NCBI GenBank assembly: GCA_947506155.1
Contig: CANNNV010000008.1
Span: 1-38,704, forward strand
Length of the DNA stretch: 38,704 nucleotides
DNA from: Methylococcaceae bacterium
GTDB taxonomy: Bacteria > Pseudomonadota > Gammaproteobacteria > Methylococcales > Methylomonadaceae
Reading direction: 5' to 3'
In this document: piece by piece, positions 9,899 through 19,960 of the stretch
How positions within the stretch are numbered: position 1 is the first letter of the stretch
How the letters are laid out: each line of letters begins with the position of its first letter
Position numbers and translations under genes: made by a program
The notes under the pieces: model-generated
The model's database searches: none
Told to the model about the DNA's origin: nothing
Seen by the model: only the letters and a program-made list of their open reading frames with translations

Positions 9899-10435
9899 CT
9901 AGTGCATTTCAACGCTAACAGGAAATTCATTAAAGATAAGACTATGCTTCAGTTCGCCCGTATTTTTATAAAACGTCATATTTCCTTCTGAACCACACAA
10001 CCAGAATTCTTTACAGCCTCTGGCAAAATAAAGTTCTTTTTTTTCATCCATCTCTGCGGTGGTATTTGACGGTGAGATGATTTCAATACAAATTTCCGGT
10101 GCTTCAAGAAACGGCGTCATATCCTGATTTGTCTGGATAAACTGAGACGATGCCCATGCAACGTCCGCGACTTTTGTGCCTTCACTGGTTTCTACCGAAC
10201 ACTCTGTAATCACAGTACCACTACGCATCAGTCGGCTCAACAAGGCAGTGATTTTTGCCTGGTAGATTCCATGCCTATTTGATGCCGGACTCATAACAAT
10301 ATTACCCCACTTATCTGTTTGAATTTTATAAGGTAAATTTGCTAATACCGGGTTTTCACAAATACTTGCCCAATTCATATTACTCCCTTTCTCACTGAAC
10401 CTGTAGGGTGGATTCGCCGCGAGGCGATCCACCAC
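9899..10435 (-). CDS. Uma2 family (DUF820) putative endonuclease
   Basis: PD-(D/E)xK-like pattern typical of Uma2: VADVAWASSQF...APEICIEIISPSNTTAEMDEKKELYFARGCKEFWL. Start probably downstream at MNWASICENPVLANLPYKIQTDKWG. Confidence 0.85.
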   Translation of the reverse strand: MVDRLAANPPYRFSEKGSNMNWASICENPVLANLPYKIQTDKWGNIVMSPASNRHGIYQAKITALLSRLMRSGTVITECSVETSEGTKVADVAWASSQFIQTNQDMTPFLEAPEICIEIISPSNTTAEMDEKKELYFARGCKEFWLCGSEGNMTFYKNTGELKHSLIFNEFPVSVEMH

Positions 10436-10447
10436 AACTGCTTAGTT

Positions 10448-11119
10448 TTAAACGGCCTTAGCCAATTCAACGCGCATTTCATCGATCACTTTTTTATAAT
10501 CCGGCTGGCTGAAAATTGCAGAACCGGCGACGAAAGTATCAGCACCCGCTGCTTTAATCTCGCGAATATTATCGACTTTAACGCCACCATCAATTTCCAG
10601 GCGAATATTCAAACCGCTATCATCGATTCTTTTTCTGACCAGTCTTAATTTATCCAGCGCCGAAGGAATGAAAGACTGACCGCCAAAACCGGGATTAACC
10701 GACATCAACAAAATCATGTCCAGCTTGTCCATGACATAATCCAGATAATGCAGCGGTGTACCGGGGTTAAATACCAAGCCTGCCTGGCAACCGCAATCTT
10801 TAATCAATTGCAAAGTGCGATCGATATGAATCGACGCTTCGGGATGGAACGTAATAATGCTAGCACCGGCTTTGGCAAAATCAGGAATAAGACGATCCAC
10901 AGGCTCCACCATCAAATGCACATCAATTGGCGCGGTAACCCCGTGTTTTCTGAGCGCTTCGCAAACCAAAGGTCCAATGGTCAGGTTGGGCACAAAGTGA
11001 TTATCCATCACGTCAAAATGCACCACATCGGCGCCGGCTTTTAAAACATTATCAACTTCTTCACCCAGCTTTGCGAAATTGGCTGACAGGATGGATGGAG
11101 CTATCCAGTTTTCATTCAT
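10448..11119 (-). CDS. rpe: Ribulose-phosphate 3-epimerase
   Basis: [66 protein letters not shown]. Confidence 0.95.
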   Translation of the reverse strand: MNENWIAPSILSANFAKLGEEVDNVLKAGADVVHFDVMDNHFVPNLTIGPLVCEALRKHGVTAPIDVHLMVEPVDRLIPDFAKAGASIITFHPEASIHIDRTLQLIKDCGCQAGLVFNPGTPLHYLDYVMDKLDMILLMSVNPGFGGQSFIPSALDKLRLVRKRIDDSGLNIRLEIDGGVKVDNIREIKAAGADTFVAGSAIFSQPDYKKVIDEMRVELAKAV

Positions 11120-11234
11120 GTTCTAATCCTCTGTATTAAAAATCGCTGATTATATCTTTTTTTTCTACAAACACTTACGTTTACTGTTGCGCTTATAATG
11201 GTAGAACCTAAAATCAACCGGATACGCTTACGCT

Positions 11235-12089
11235 ATGAAACTGATAACGTTTACTCACCATAACAAAACTCGGGTTGGGGCCGTTGTTGACGGCTTGGTT
11301 ATTGATAGCAAAAATAATACTAAAATTCCGGCAACCATGCTTGAATTTTTAAGTGCGGGTGAACCCGCACTGAAAGCTATGCAGCAACAAATTGACAGCG
11401 GCAATAATCGCCTAGCGCTAGCTCAGGTCAAACTGCATGCACCGGTGCCTAGGCCGGGTAAATATTTGGGTATCAGTTTGAACTACGCCGACCATATTGC
11501 AGAAACCGGTCTGGCTAAACCGGAATATCCCAGTTTTTTCACCAAACAAGCAAGCTGTGTAATCGGGCACGGCGACGCAATACACCGACCTAAAGTGTCC
11601 GATAAACTGGATTATGAAGGCGAACTGGCTTTTATCATAGGAACCCGCTGCCGCCATGTGCCGGTCGACAAAGCGGCCCAGATGATTGCCGGCTTTACCA
11701 TAGCCAATGATGTGTCGGTGCGCGACTGGCAGTTTCGTTCGCCGACGTTTACCCTGGGTAAATCTTTTGATACTCACGGGCCGCTGGGACCGTGGCTAGT
11801 GACTAGCGATGACATCAGTGATCCGCATAATCTGGAACTTAAAACCTGGGTAGATGATGAACTGCGGCAAAGTGGCAATACCCGGCAAATGATTTTTAAC
11901 TGCTACGAAATGATCGCCTATTTATCGCAAGCGATGACGCTAGAACCCGGCGATGTGATTTGCACCGGCACGCCCAGCGGTGTCGGCGTCAGCATGACGC
12001 CGCGTGGTTATCTCAAACCCGGACAAACTGCCCGGATTGAAATCAAAGAAATAGGGACGCTGGTTAATCCAGTTATTGCTGAGCCGTAG
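11235..12089 (+). CDS. Fumarylacetoacetate hydrolase family protein
   Basis: FAH-fold motifs: YLGISLNYADHIAETG, DYEGELAFIIG, GFTIANDVSVRDWQ, KSFDTHGPLGPWLV, GDVICTGTPSGVG. Confidence 0.92.
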   Translation: MKLITFTHHNKTRVGAVVDGLVIDSKNNTKIPATMLEFLSAGEPALKAMQQQIDSGNNRLALAQVKLHAPVPRPGKYLGISLNYADHIAETGLAKPEYPSFFTKQASCVIGHGDAIHRPKVSDKLDYEGELAFIIGTRCRHVPVDKAAQMIAGFTIANDVSVRDWQFRSPTFTLGKSFDTHGPLGPWLVTSDDISDPHNLELKTWVDDELRQSGNTRQMIFNCYEMIAYLSQAMTLEPGDVICTGTPSGVGVSMTPRGYLKPGQTARIEIKEIGTLVNPVIAEP

Positions 12090-12191
12090 GCGCATGTTTA
12101 TGGCCGTTAACCATGTAAATATAACCGACAGGGCTGACAACAGGAAAACAAAAATGCTTTATTTTCATTATTTATCAATGTGTTGCATCCA

Positions 12192-12209
12192 CCCCCCCCC
12201 CCCCCCCCC
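12192..12209. repeat. Poly-C homopolymer tract (18 C)
   Basis: Directly visible: ATCCA-CCCCCCCCCCCCCCCCCC-ACCAACAC, about 190 bp upstream of the hybrid kinase start. Confidence 0.95.
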
Positions 12210-12397
12210 ACCAACACAGCAATCCATTGTTTTATTGTGTATAATGGTTTTATAGGTATCTATGTCAGCAAGCGCGTAGATGCAATCCAACCTACGCTAA
12301 AAACTCATTCATGTTTGAAGTCTTTACTGTTTAGCTTAAAAAACCATCGATTCAACTGCGTCTTGTTTGGTTTCAAAATTTTCAAATTTAAAATGGC

Positions 12398-15300
12398 ATG
12401 AAATACTCTTATATCGAACTGCTGCACATACTCGGCCTGGCTTTAGCCTACTTTATAGCCGGTAAACTCAGCCTATCCTTGGACAAGGGCGATTATTTCA
12501 ATGCTGCGTCCATCTGGCCACCTTCCGGCATTGCTTTGGCCGGTATTCTGCTCTACGGCTACCGTGCCTGGCCCGGCATACTACTGGGTGCATTTCTGAT
12601 TAATGACTTAAATCCATTAACAGCGAGTTTGGTTTCAGGGAATCTTAATCCAGCGCTTGTTAGCCTGATCATCAGTAGCGGCACCAGTCTGCAGGCCATC
12701 GCAGGGGCTTATTTAGTTAGACGCTATACCGGATTTCCGAACGCATTGACTCGGGAAAAAGATATTCTGTTATTCTTACTCAATAGCGCCCTGTTAAGCC
12801 CGCTGATCAATTCGACCTTGTCGGTGTCTACGATGGCGATCACAGGGCAGATACCAGCGGTAGACTTTCTGACTAGCTGGGGAACTTGGTGGTTAGGTGA
12901 TGTATTTGGGATATTGATCTTTACCCCACTGAGTTTGGTCTGGCTACAACAGAACAATCCAGACTGGCATAACAGACGACTAGCGATTACCGTACCAATA
13001 GGTTTGATGTTTATACTGACCATAACCGCTATTTCTTATGAAGATCGATACGAAAATGAGCGAATAAAGCTTGAGTTTAACCAACGGGCTATCGGGCTAA
13101 ACCTTGCCTTGCAAGCTTCGGTTTTAACGCATATGAATGTGCTACGCTCTATCGAGAGTTTATATACCAGTTCGGAATCGGTTAGCCTAAGCGAATTCAA
13201 GTCTTTCATCATACATTCCTTGGATGATTTTCAAGGCATACAGGCACTGGCATGGGCGCCTATTATTAAGGCCTCTGAGCGGGACGGCTTTGAAAAAAAG
13301 TTTCAACAAGAAGGCTATCTCAGCTTCCAGATCACCGAACGTGACACTGACAAAACCATGATCCGTGCCAAGGATCGTCCCCGCTATGTCCCTAGCACAT
13401 TTCTTGAGCCTTATCAGGGCAATGAAAAAGCCTTAGGTTATGATTTTAATTCCAACCAAGAACGACAAGAGGCGCTAAATAGAGCAACGGATACAGCTGA
13501 ACTTGCCATCACCTCCCAGATTGAACTGGTTCAAGAAAAATCTGGCCAGCTGGGCATTGTTGCATTTTTTCCGGTTTATCGCAGAGACCTTCCCTATAAA
13601 ACCCTGGAGCAACGGCGTAACGCTATTTCTAGTTATATCGTCGGTACATTCAGGATTAGTGACATCCTTACTAAAGCACTTAAAGACCAAAATCTACACA
13701 ATTTGTCCTATCGTCTCATTGATGAAACTGTACCGGAAACCGAACAACTATTATTTTTTAGCACTGCACAAGAACAACAATCCTGGGTACAAAAAGGCTT
13801 TTTGAACACCAAAGACCTGCTTACAAACCACTCAACCTTAACCATCGGAGGGCGAATCTGGGGTGTTGAGATCATGCTTACGCAAAATTCTTTGGTTTAT
13901 CATCATTCAGTTAATGCCTGGATGACTTTATTGGCCGGTCTGCTGCTGACCAGTTTGGTTACTATGGCCGCACTAATAGCTTCGGGTAGGAATCGCTTGC
14001 TGCAAAAATTAGTGACCGAGCGTAGCTATGAACTTGAACAACAATATGAAATAACCCATAGCGTCAAAAAAGACAACGCAACTGTTCGTGCGCGCCTTGA
14101 ACTCATACTTAATGCGACCGGTGAAGGTATTTTCGGCATTGATATAGAAGGCAAGTGCATCTTCGCCAACCGCTCCGCACTAATGATGCTAGGTTATACC
14201 TCGCAACAGGATGTCTTGGGTAAAAACAACCATCAGCTGTTTCATCACTCCCATGCAGATGGTTCAGACTACAAGATCGATCAGTGTCCGATCGACAATA
14301 CATTACGAGGTCATCTTTTCAAATCCATGGATTCTGAAGTGTTCTGGCGTAAAGATGGAACCTGTCTTCAAGTCGAATATCAAGCCTATCCAATCAAAGA
14401 CGACAATCAAATCATTGGCTGTGTGGTGAGTTTTATCGATATCACCGCACATAAACAAGGCAAAGACCAGATAAGAAAACTGCTCCTAGCCGTAGAGCAA
14501 AATCCAACAGTCATTGTAATCACTGACCTCAATGCAAAGATTGAATATGTCAATGAGCAGTTCGTCAAGAGTTCTGGCTACTCTCGTGAAGAAGTGATCG
14601 GTAAGAATTCTCGATTATTACAGTCAGGCAAAACGCCCGAAACAACGTATATCGATATGTGGGCCACGCTGGGCAAAGGTGACAATTGGCGGGGTGAACT
14701 CGTTAACAAGTCCAAACAAGGCACCGAATACCTGGAGTCAGTGCTTATATCGCCTATCCGTGATTCCAATGAAAAAATCACCCATTACCTGGCTATTAAA
14801 GAAGACATTACTGAGCGTAAACAAAACGAGAGCATCGTCTTGCTCGCTAAAGAAAGGGCTGAAGCGCTGGCTATATCAAAAACACAATTTCTCGCCAATA
14901 TGTCCCATGAAATCCGCACCCCGATGAACGGCATCATCGGCTTTTCGGAGCTAGCCTTACTCAAGGAGATGCCTGCCGACATACGCGATTATTTAACCAA
15001 GATTAACCGTGCCTCGACAAATTTATTGAGCATACTAAATGACATTTTGGATTTGTCCAAACTCGAAGCTAATGGCGTTAGCCTTAACTTGGTTTTGTTT
15101 GATCTCGATGAGCTTCGGGATACGCTTTATAGCCTGTTTGCTGAGACCGCCCAGAATAAAAGCCTCATTTTCAATATAAAGATCCCGGCTCAAGTGCCAC
15201 GCCAGTTAATCGGCGATGATCTTAGGCTAAAACAAGTACTGATTAATCTGCTAAGTAATGCGGTCAAGTTTACCGCCATCGGCGCTGTCAGTCTCGATAT

Positions 15301-16021
15301 TAGCTTGTTAGACAGCGAAGCCTCAAAAACCCGGCTGTTATTTAGCGTTAACGATACCGGCATCGGGCTATCAGCTCAGGACCAGGAAAAACTATTCCAA
15401 CCTTTTACTCAGGCTGACGACTCGATCGCCCGTCGTTTCGGGGGAACCGGATTGGGACTCGCACTTAGCCATAATCTGCTGCAATTAATGGGTAGTGAAT
15501 TTACCGTGGTCAGTACGCCAGGACTGGGCAGCTGTTTTAGCTTCGAACTGGTACTGGACATATCGGCTACATCTCATGTGGCTAAAGCTAAACAACCGCT
15601 AGCAACCACCGCTTCTGCCTTGAAAGACTTTGCTCCGAGGCTTGCAGGAACACAGATTCTGGTAGCAGAAGACAATTTTTTCAACCAACAGATCATACAA
15701 GAACTACTGAAGTTAGCCAGCATTAAGGTGGAAATTGCCAATAATGGGGCGGAAGCGTTGGCGATGCTCGAATCTGGTGAGTTTGATGCGATATTAATGG
15801 ATGTACACATGCCGGTCATGGACGGACTTGAAGCGACACAACACATACGCCGCTCATCACGTTTTGCCGATATTCCTGTGATTGCGCTGACCGCTGGCGT
15901 AACCCAAGCCGAGCGTGAACAATGCCTAGCTTCAGGCATGAATGATTTCATCAACAAACCGATCAATATGACGCAGCTGTTATCAACGCTGGCGCAGTGG
16001 ACAAAACCTCAACACCTATAG
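12398..16021 (+). CDS. Hybrid sensor histidine kinase/response regulator (MASE1-CHASE-PAS-PAS-HisKA-HATPase-REC)
   Basis: N-terminal multi-TM MASE1-like (SIWPPSGIALAGILLYGYRAWPGILLGAF), CHASE-like sensor, PAS boxes with PAC, HisKA FLANMSHEIRTPMNGIIGFSELA, HATPase NDTGIGL...RRFGGTGLGLALS, REC ILVAEDNFFNQQ...AILMDVHMPVMDGLEA. Confidence 0.93.
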   Translation: MKYSYIELLHILGLALAYFIAGKLSLSLDKGDYFNAASIWPPSGIALAGILLYGYRAWPGILLGAFLINDLNPLTASLVSGNLNPALVSLIISSGTSLQAIAGAYLVRRYTGFPNALTREKDILLFLLNSALLSPLINSTLSVSTMAITGQIPAVDFLTSWGTWWLGDVFGILIFTPLSLVWLQQNNPDWHNRRLAITVPIGLMFILTITAISYEDRYENERIKLEFNQRAIGLNLALQASVLTHMNVLRSIESLYTSSESVSLSEFKSFIIHSLDDFQGIQALAWAPIIKASERDGFEKKFQQEGYLSFQITERDTDKTMIRAKDRPRYVPSTFLEPYQGNEKALGYDFNSNQERQEALNRATDTAELAITSQIELVQEKSGQLGIVAFFPVYRRDLPYKTLEQRRNAISSYIVGTFRISDILTKALKDQNLHNLSYRLIDETVPETEQLLFFSTAQEQQSWVQKGFLNTKDLLTNHSTLTIGGRIWGVEIMLTQNSLVYHHSVNAWMTLLAGLLLTSLVTMAALIASGRNRLLQKLVTERSYELEQQYEITHSVKKDNATVRARLELILNATGEGIFGIDIEGKCIFANRSALMMLGYTSQQDVLGKNNHQLFHHSHADGSDYKIDQCPIDNTLRGHLFKSMDSEVFWRKDGTCLQVEYQAYPIKDDNQIIGCVVSFIDITAHKQGKDQIRKLLLAVEQNPTVIVITDLNAKIEYVNEQFVKSSGYSREEVIGKNSRLLQSGKTPETTYIDMWATLGKGDNWRGELVNKSKQGTEYLESVLISPIRDSNEKITHYLAIKEDITERKQNESIVLLAKERAEALAISKTQFLANMSHEIRTPMNGIIGFSELALLKEMPADIRDYLTKINRASTNLLSILNDILDLSKLEANGVSLNLVLFDLDELRDTLYSLFAETAQNKSLIFNIKIPAQVPRQLIGDDLRLKQVLINLLSNAVKFTAIGAVSLDISLLDSEASKTRLLFSVNDTGIGLSAQDQEKLFQPFTQADDSIARRFGGTGLGLALSHNLLQLMGSEFTVVSTPGLGSCFSFELVLDISATSHVAKAKQPLATTASALKDFAPRLAGTQILVAEDNFFNQQIIQELLKLASIKVEIANNGAEALAMLESGEFDAILMDVHMPVMDGLEATQHIRRSSRFADIPVIALTAGVTQAEREQCLASGMNDFINKPINMTQLLSTLAQWTKPQHL

Positions 16022-16058
16022 TGGCGGATTTAGCCACCTAGGGCGATTTTGCCCCCAC
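16020..16058. repeat. Degenerate copy of the hairpin part of the MITE/REP-like repeat
   Basis: GTGGCGGATTTAGCCACCTAGGGCGATTTTGCCCCCACA compared with 7098 GGAGCGGATTTATCCACCCAAGGCGAATGAATTCGCCCCCACA. Confidence 0.5.
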
Positions 16059-16072
16059 ACGCCGACTATTGC

Positions 16073-16324
16073 TCATTTTGCTTTATTTACCACCTCGATT
16101 TCAATCACCGTTACTTTTCCATCGTTATTGGCATCGAGCTTGGCAAAATTATCCTTAATGCGAACAGCGTCCCCGGCAATGGCTTCGGCCATAGAAACCC
16201 CACCATCTTTATTCGTGTCTAATTGCTTAACCCGATTGGCAATTGCATCAGCAGAATATGCCCAAGCACTGACAGTTAATACAGACAAGGCCAAAACGAT
16301 AAAAACATTAACAACAATTTTCAT
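16073..16324 (-). CDS. Secreted EF-hand domain protein
   Basis: Signal peptide (MKIVVNVFIVLALSVLTVSAWA) and two EF-hand loops DTNKDGGVSMAE and DANNDGKVTVIE. Confidence 0.88.
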   Translation of the reverse strand: MKIVVNVFIVLALSVLTVSAWAYSADAIANRVKQLDTNKDGGVSMAEAIAGDAVRIKDNFAKLDANNDGKVTVIEIEVVNKAK

Positions 16325-16383
16325 TTTTTCTCCAAAATAACGAGCTGTACGATTAGAAATTCACTGCTACACGCCAATGAAGG

Positions 16384-16452
16384 AATGAGCACGAAATAAC
16401 TTGAGCATCTTATTCTCCTCACCCCTAACCCTCTCCAGCAAGAGAGGGAGCA
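16384..16452. repeat. Dispersed repeat: tail motif of the MITE-like family followed by a CCTCACCCCTAACCCTCTCC-type hairpin
   Basis: AATGAGCACGAAATAACTTGAGCATCT (16384-16410) matches the tails at 7.0-7.2 and 37.6 kb. CTCCTCACCCCTAACCCTCTC...GAGAGGGAG forms an adjacent palindrome. Confidence 0.55.
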
Positions 16453-16607
16453 AGTTGCCTAAGTAATTCGATGCAAGCTGCTAAGCAATAATTCATGGCT
16501 ATGGGTTCCTTGATCGGACTTTCAGTGTCATATTGGCGAAGAATAACAGTTATACTAGAATCCGTGACGCTTAATTTCAGTTTCATTGAATTAACATACG
16601 TCGTTTC

Positions 16608-17765
16608 TTGATTGAGGGGTTGACACATTTGGAAGCAAGTTGGATTAAAAACTATAAAAAAGGACGGCGTCCATTGATTACCATCCTGGATAAAATGATT
16701 GCTCAGGATTTGCTAAAAACACTGCTGGCTGTTTTGTCGGTGCTGGTGGTTATTATCGTCAGTCAAGGGTTTATCCGGATTCTCGATAAGGCCATACAAG
16801 GGTTGATTTCAAATAAAACCTTGCTGAGTATTCTGGGTTTTAAAACTATTATTGCCAGCGTGGCTTTTTTGCCGGCCGCTGTCTTTATGACGATATTGAT
16901 GGTTTTAGGGCGACTGTACAGAGATCAGGAAATGTCGGCTATTTTTTCTGCGGGCGGCGGTCCAGGATCAATTTATAAAGCTGTATTTTTGATGGTTTTT
17001 CCGTTAACCGTGCTGGCCGCTGGCTTGTCGCTGTACGTCGCGCCCTGGGCGGAATCCAGGATAGCGGAATTGATGCACCAGGATGAAGAATCCTCTGATC
17101 TTAGGGGACTTTCAGCTGGTAAATTTAGCGAGTATAGCCAAGGTGATCTGGTTGTTTATGTGGAAAAGATAGACGCTGATAAAAACATGACTGATGTTTT
17201 TGTCCAAAACAGACAGCATGGGAAAATTGAAATTATAAATGCGAAAGCGGGCCGATTAAAAGACTTGCCTGACGGCTCCTATATGATTTTAGAGCAGGGT
17301 GAACGTATACAAGGACAGCCCGGAGCCGTCAATTATGTGATTGAACAGTTTAATGAATACGCGGTAAGGATAGATACAAAAAAAACGGCGCTTAATTTTG
17401 CCCGAGAAGCCTTTGCCATCGACGTATTGGCAAAATCTGAATTAATAATGGATGTTGCCGAATTGCAGCGTCGGTTCTCTATTCCAGCAGGCATTATGTT
17501 GCTCAGTTTTATTGCCGTGCCTTTGGCGCAAATTTCGCCTCGCGGGGGGATTTACGGGAATATGTTAGTTGGTTTTCTTATTTATTTTAGCTATGGGAAT
17601 TTTGTTCGCGTCAGCCAAACCTGGGTCGCAAAAGAAGCTATTCCGGTATGGGTGGGCGGTTTTGGCGTTAATTTGATCTTGCTGTTCATAGGTTTGGTTT
17701 TATTGGCTCGATTGTATGGTGGGCACTGGTTGATAATAAAAGCCAAAGCAAAGGTGGGGCTATGA
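16608..17765 (+). CDS. lptF: LPS export ABC transporter permease LptF
   Basis: YjgP/YjgQ family: GFIRILDKAIQGLIS, MTILMVLGRLYRDQEMSAIFSAGGG, SPRGGIYGNMLVGFLIYFSYGNFV. Annotated start may be upstream of the real one. Confidence 0.92.
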   Translation: MIEGLTHLEASWIKNYKKGRRPLITILDKMIAQDLLKTLLAVLSVLVVIIVSQGFIRILDKAIQGLISNKTLLSILGFKTIIASVAFLPAAVFMTILMVLGRLYRDQEMSAIFSAGGGPGSIYKAVFLMVFPLTVLAAGLSLYVAPWAESRIAELMHQDEESSDLRGLSAGKFSEYSQGDLVVYVEKIDADKNMTDVFVQNRQHGKIEIINAKAGRLKDLPDGSYMILEQGERIQGQPGAVNYVIEQFNEYAVRIDTKKTALNFAREAFAIDVLAKSELIMDVAELQRRFSIPAGIMLLSFIAVPLAQISPRGGIYGNMLVGFLIYFSYGNFVRVSQTWVAKEAIPVWVGGFGVNLILLFIGLVLLARLYGGHWLIIKAKAKVGL

Positions 17766-18832
17766 ATGTCTTAACCGGCTATGTGATTAGAGAGGTTTTA
17801 AAGGGATCTTTTATCGCACTTTTATTATTACTGACCTTATTTAATTTATTTACCTTAAGTGATGAATTACGATTTCTAGGGAAAGGAACTTATGGCTTAA
17901 AAGACATATTTTATTTTCTTGCCCTGACGTCACCGACTACTTTTTATGAATTGATCCCGGCCTCGGCTTTGCTGGGCAGTCTTTTTGTCTTGGGTAATAT
18001 GGGCAATAATCGCGAACTTATCGCGATGCAAGCGGCGGGATTATCTGTTTTTGGTATTATAAAAGCCGTGCTGTGGGCTGGGGCTATTTTAGTAGTTATC
18101 TCAGTGCTGGTTGGTGAACTGGTCGCACCAAACACTGAAAAAACAGCACGAGAACTCAAAGCTACAGCCCAAAACGGACAGATATTTTTGAATGCCCGAT
18201 ACGGGCTTTGGTTGCGTGAAGGCAAAAGATTTATCAATGTAAGGCAAGTCAAAGATGATGGCAATCTAGCCGACATTAGCATTTATGAACTAGATGATCA
18301 GCACCATTTACGCCAGGTAACGCATGCAGAACAGGCGACTTTCATAACGGGTCAGCAATGGAAGTTAGAACGCATCAAATACTCTATTATCTCAACCGAG
18401 CAAATGCTGGCCAATCAGCAAAGTGAACAAGATTGGACCTCGTCAATAGAGCCAGATTTATTGAAAGTTGTCGTGGTCAGTGCGGATAATTTATCGCTCT
18501 ATGATTTGGCTATGTATGTTGATTACTTGAAGGATAATCATCAAAAATCGCAGGTTTTTGAAATGGCTTTCTGGGGGAGAGTGGTCAATCCTTTACTGAC
18601 TTTTATTATGCTGTTGGTGTCAGTGCCTTTCGTTATTGGCGTTAAGCGAGGCGTTAATGTCGGCAGCCGAATGATGATAGGTGTGGTGATCGGTATGGGT
18701 TTTAATCTAGTTGATAAGATCGTCAGCCATATTGGGTTGATTTATGATCTTAATCCACCGTTAATCGCGGTTGCGCCGAGTTTGGCGGCTTTAGTGTTGG
18801 CGTTATTTGCCGTGAATCGGCTACAGGTGTGA
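17762..18832 (+). CDS. lptG: LPS export ABC transporter permease LptG
   Basis: YjgP/YjgQ family (LIPASALLGSLFVLGNMGNNRELIAMQAAGLS; RGVNVGSRMMIGVVIGMGFNLVDKI). ATGA overlap with lptF. Confidence 0.93.
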   Translation: MNVLTGYVIREVLKGSFIALLLLLTLFNLFTLSDELRFLGKGTYGLKDIFYFLALTSPTTFYELIPASALLGSLFVLGNMGNNRELIAMQAAGLSVFGIIKAVLWAGAILVVISVLVGELVAPNTEKTARELKATAQNGQIFLNARYGLWLREGKRFINVRQVKDDGNLADISIYELDDQHHLRQVTHAEQATFITGQQWKLERIKYSIISTEQMLANQQSEQDWTSSIEPDLLKVVVVSADNLSLYDLAMYVDYLKDNHQKSQVFEMAFWGRVVNPLLTFIMLLVSVPFVIGVKRGVNVGSRMMIGVVIGMGFNLVDKIVSHIGLIYDLNPPLIAVAPSLAALVLALFAVNRLQV

Positions 18833-18885
18833 TTTGATATGTCCTACGTCAACCTTTGTGTTTGAATTATTTTTTAGAGAGTCTT

Positions 18886-19866
18886 ATGTTACCTTGGTTT
18901 AAACGAATTGCTATAACCCTGTTAGTTCTGTTTTTTAGTTTTTTTGCCTTAATCCGTTTTGAAGGCTTGCAGTATATGGCAGCTTATTCAGGTTCAGGCT
19001 TTGCAAGAAGTTTGCCGGAGATAACCAAGCCGCTAAGCTGCAATGCTCAGCCTATTAATGTGTTGAGCTATAACGTCAGATACGGTTCAACCCTGATTGA
19101 AGCCATAGCTGACCGTTTTTCTAAGGGTGATACCGGTGATGGCTTTTTACCCTGGTCGGTACGCTTACCTGAAATCCGTGCCCGTATAACCAGTCATGCA
19201 CCGGACTTGCTCGGCTTGCAGGAAATGGAGACAGATAACGATATTAAAGCCATTGTGTCGCTGGAGCAGTACACACTGGTCAGTTACCATTTGGGTAGTT
19301 TTCAGTATGGCGACTCTGCACTATTGTACAAAACCGCACGTTTTGAGCAACTGGATTCCGGGCAAGTTTGGCTGGGGCCGCATTCCGAGTTGCCGATGTC
19401 CTTGGGTTTTAGTCCGCTGGCGATGATCCGATATAGCAATTGGGTATTACTGCGCGAAAAATCGACAGGTTTCACCTTTATGTTTGTGAACACGCATTTC
19501 GACAATGCCAGCAAAAATAAAGATCCCAGCGCGATACTGTTTCGTGAGCGCATTGCCGCTCTTGCCTCCGGATTACCGATGATCGTCAGTGGGGATTTTA
19601 ATACCACCGCCAATACTGAGCGCTATTTTCGCTTTACCGGAAGTCATGAGTTACCCGCGCTGCTAAAAAATACTTATGATCTTGTTAAGCCGCCACTAAC
19701 GGTTAGTGAATCGCATCCTGATAAACTTATTGACCATATCCTTGCCGGCGGCCCTTGCAAAATAGACGTTGAGCAATGGCTGGTTGATGCCCGTCCACTC
19801 AACAACGGTCAACCGATGTCCGATCATAATCCTGTTTTTGCGCGATTGAATTTTTCTTCAAAGTAG
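18886..19866 (+). CDS. Endonuclease/exonuclease/phosphatase (EEP) family protein
   Basis: LNVLSYNVRYG..., DLLGLQEMETD, MFVNTHFDNAS, PMIVSGDFNTTA, SDHNPVFARLNF. Start at 18886 preferred over 18856. Confidence 0.88.
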   Translation: MLPWFKRIAITLLVLFFSFFALIRFEGLQYMAAYSGSGFARSLPEITKPLSCNAQPINVLSYNVRYGSTLIEAIADRFSKGDTGDGFLPWSVRLPEIRARITSHAPDLLGLQEMETDNDIKAIVSLEQYTLVSYHLGSFQYGDSALLYKTARFEQLDSGQVWLGPHSELPMSLGFSPLAMIRYSNWVLLREKSTGFTFMFVNTHFDNASKNKDPSAILFRERIAALASGLPMIVSGDFNTTANTERYFRFTGSHELPALLKNTYDLVKPPLTVSESHPDKLIDHILAGGPCKIDVEQWLVDARPLNNGQPMSDHNPVFARLNFSSK

Positions 19867-19960
19867 CACCAACCAGCGAATGCGCAGCTCAAAATTTATT
19901 CACTACGAAAGACATTAAGGTTTTGAAACCACTGGTTAGTAAAAAGGAATATAATGCGTA

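Noticed and set aside
12180-12401. 73-aa ORF containing the poly-C tract as a real gene
   Set aside because: No recognisable domain and its frame depends on homopolymer length; retained only as a possible leader ORF in the poly-C finding.
15574-15966. 130-aa antisense ORF in the kinase receiver region
   Set aside because: Shadow of the conserved REC domain coding frame.
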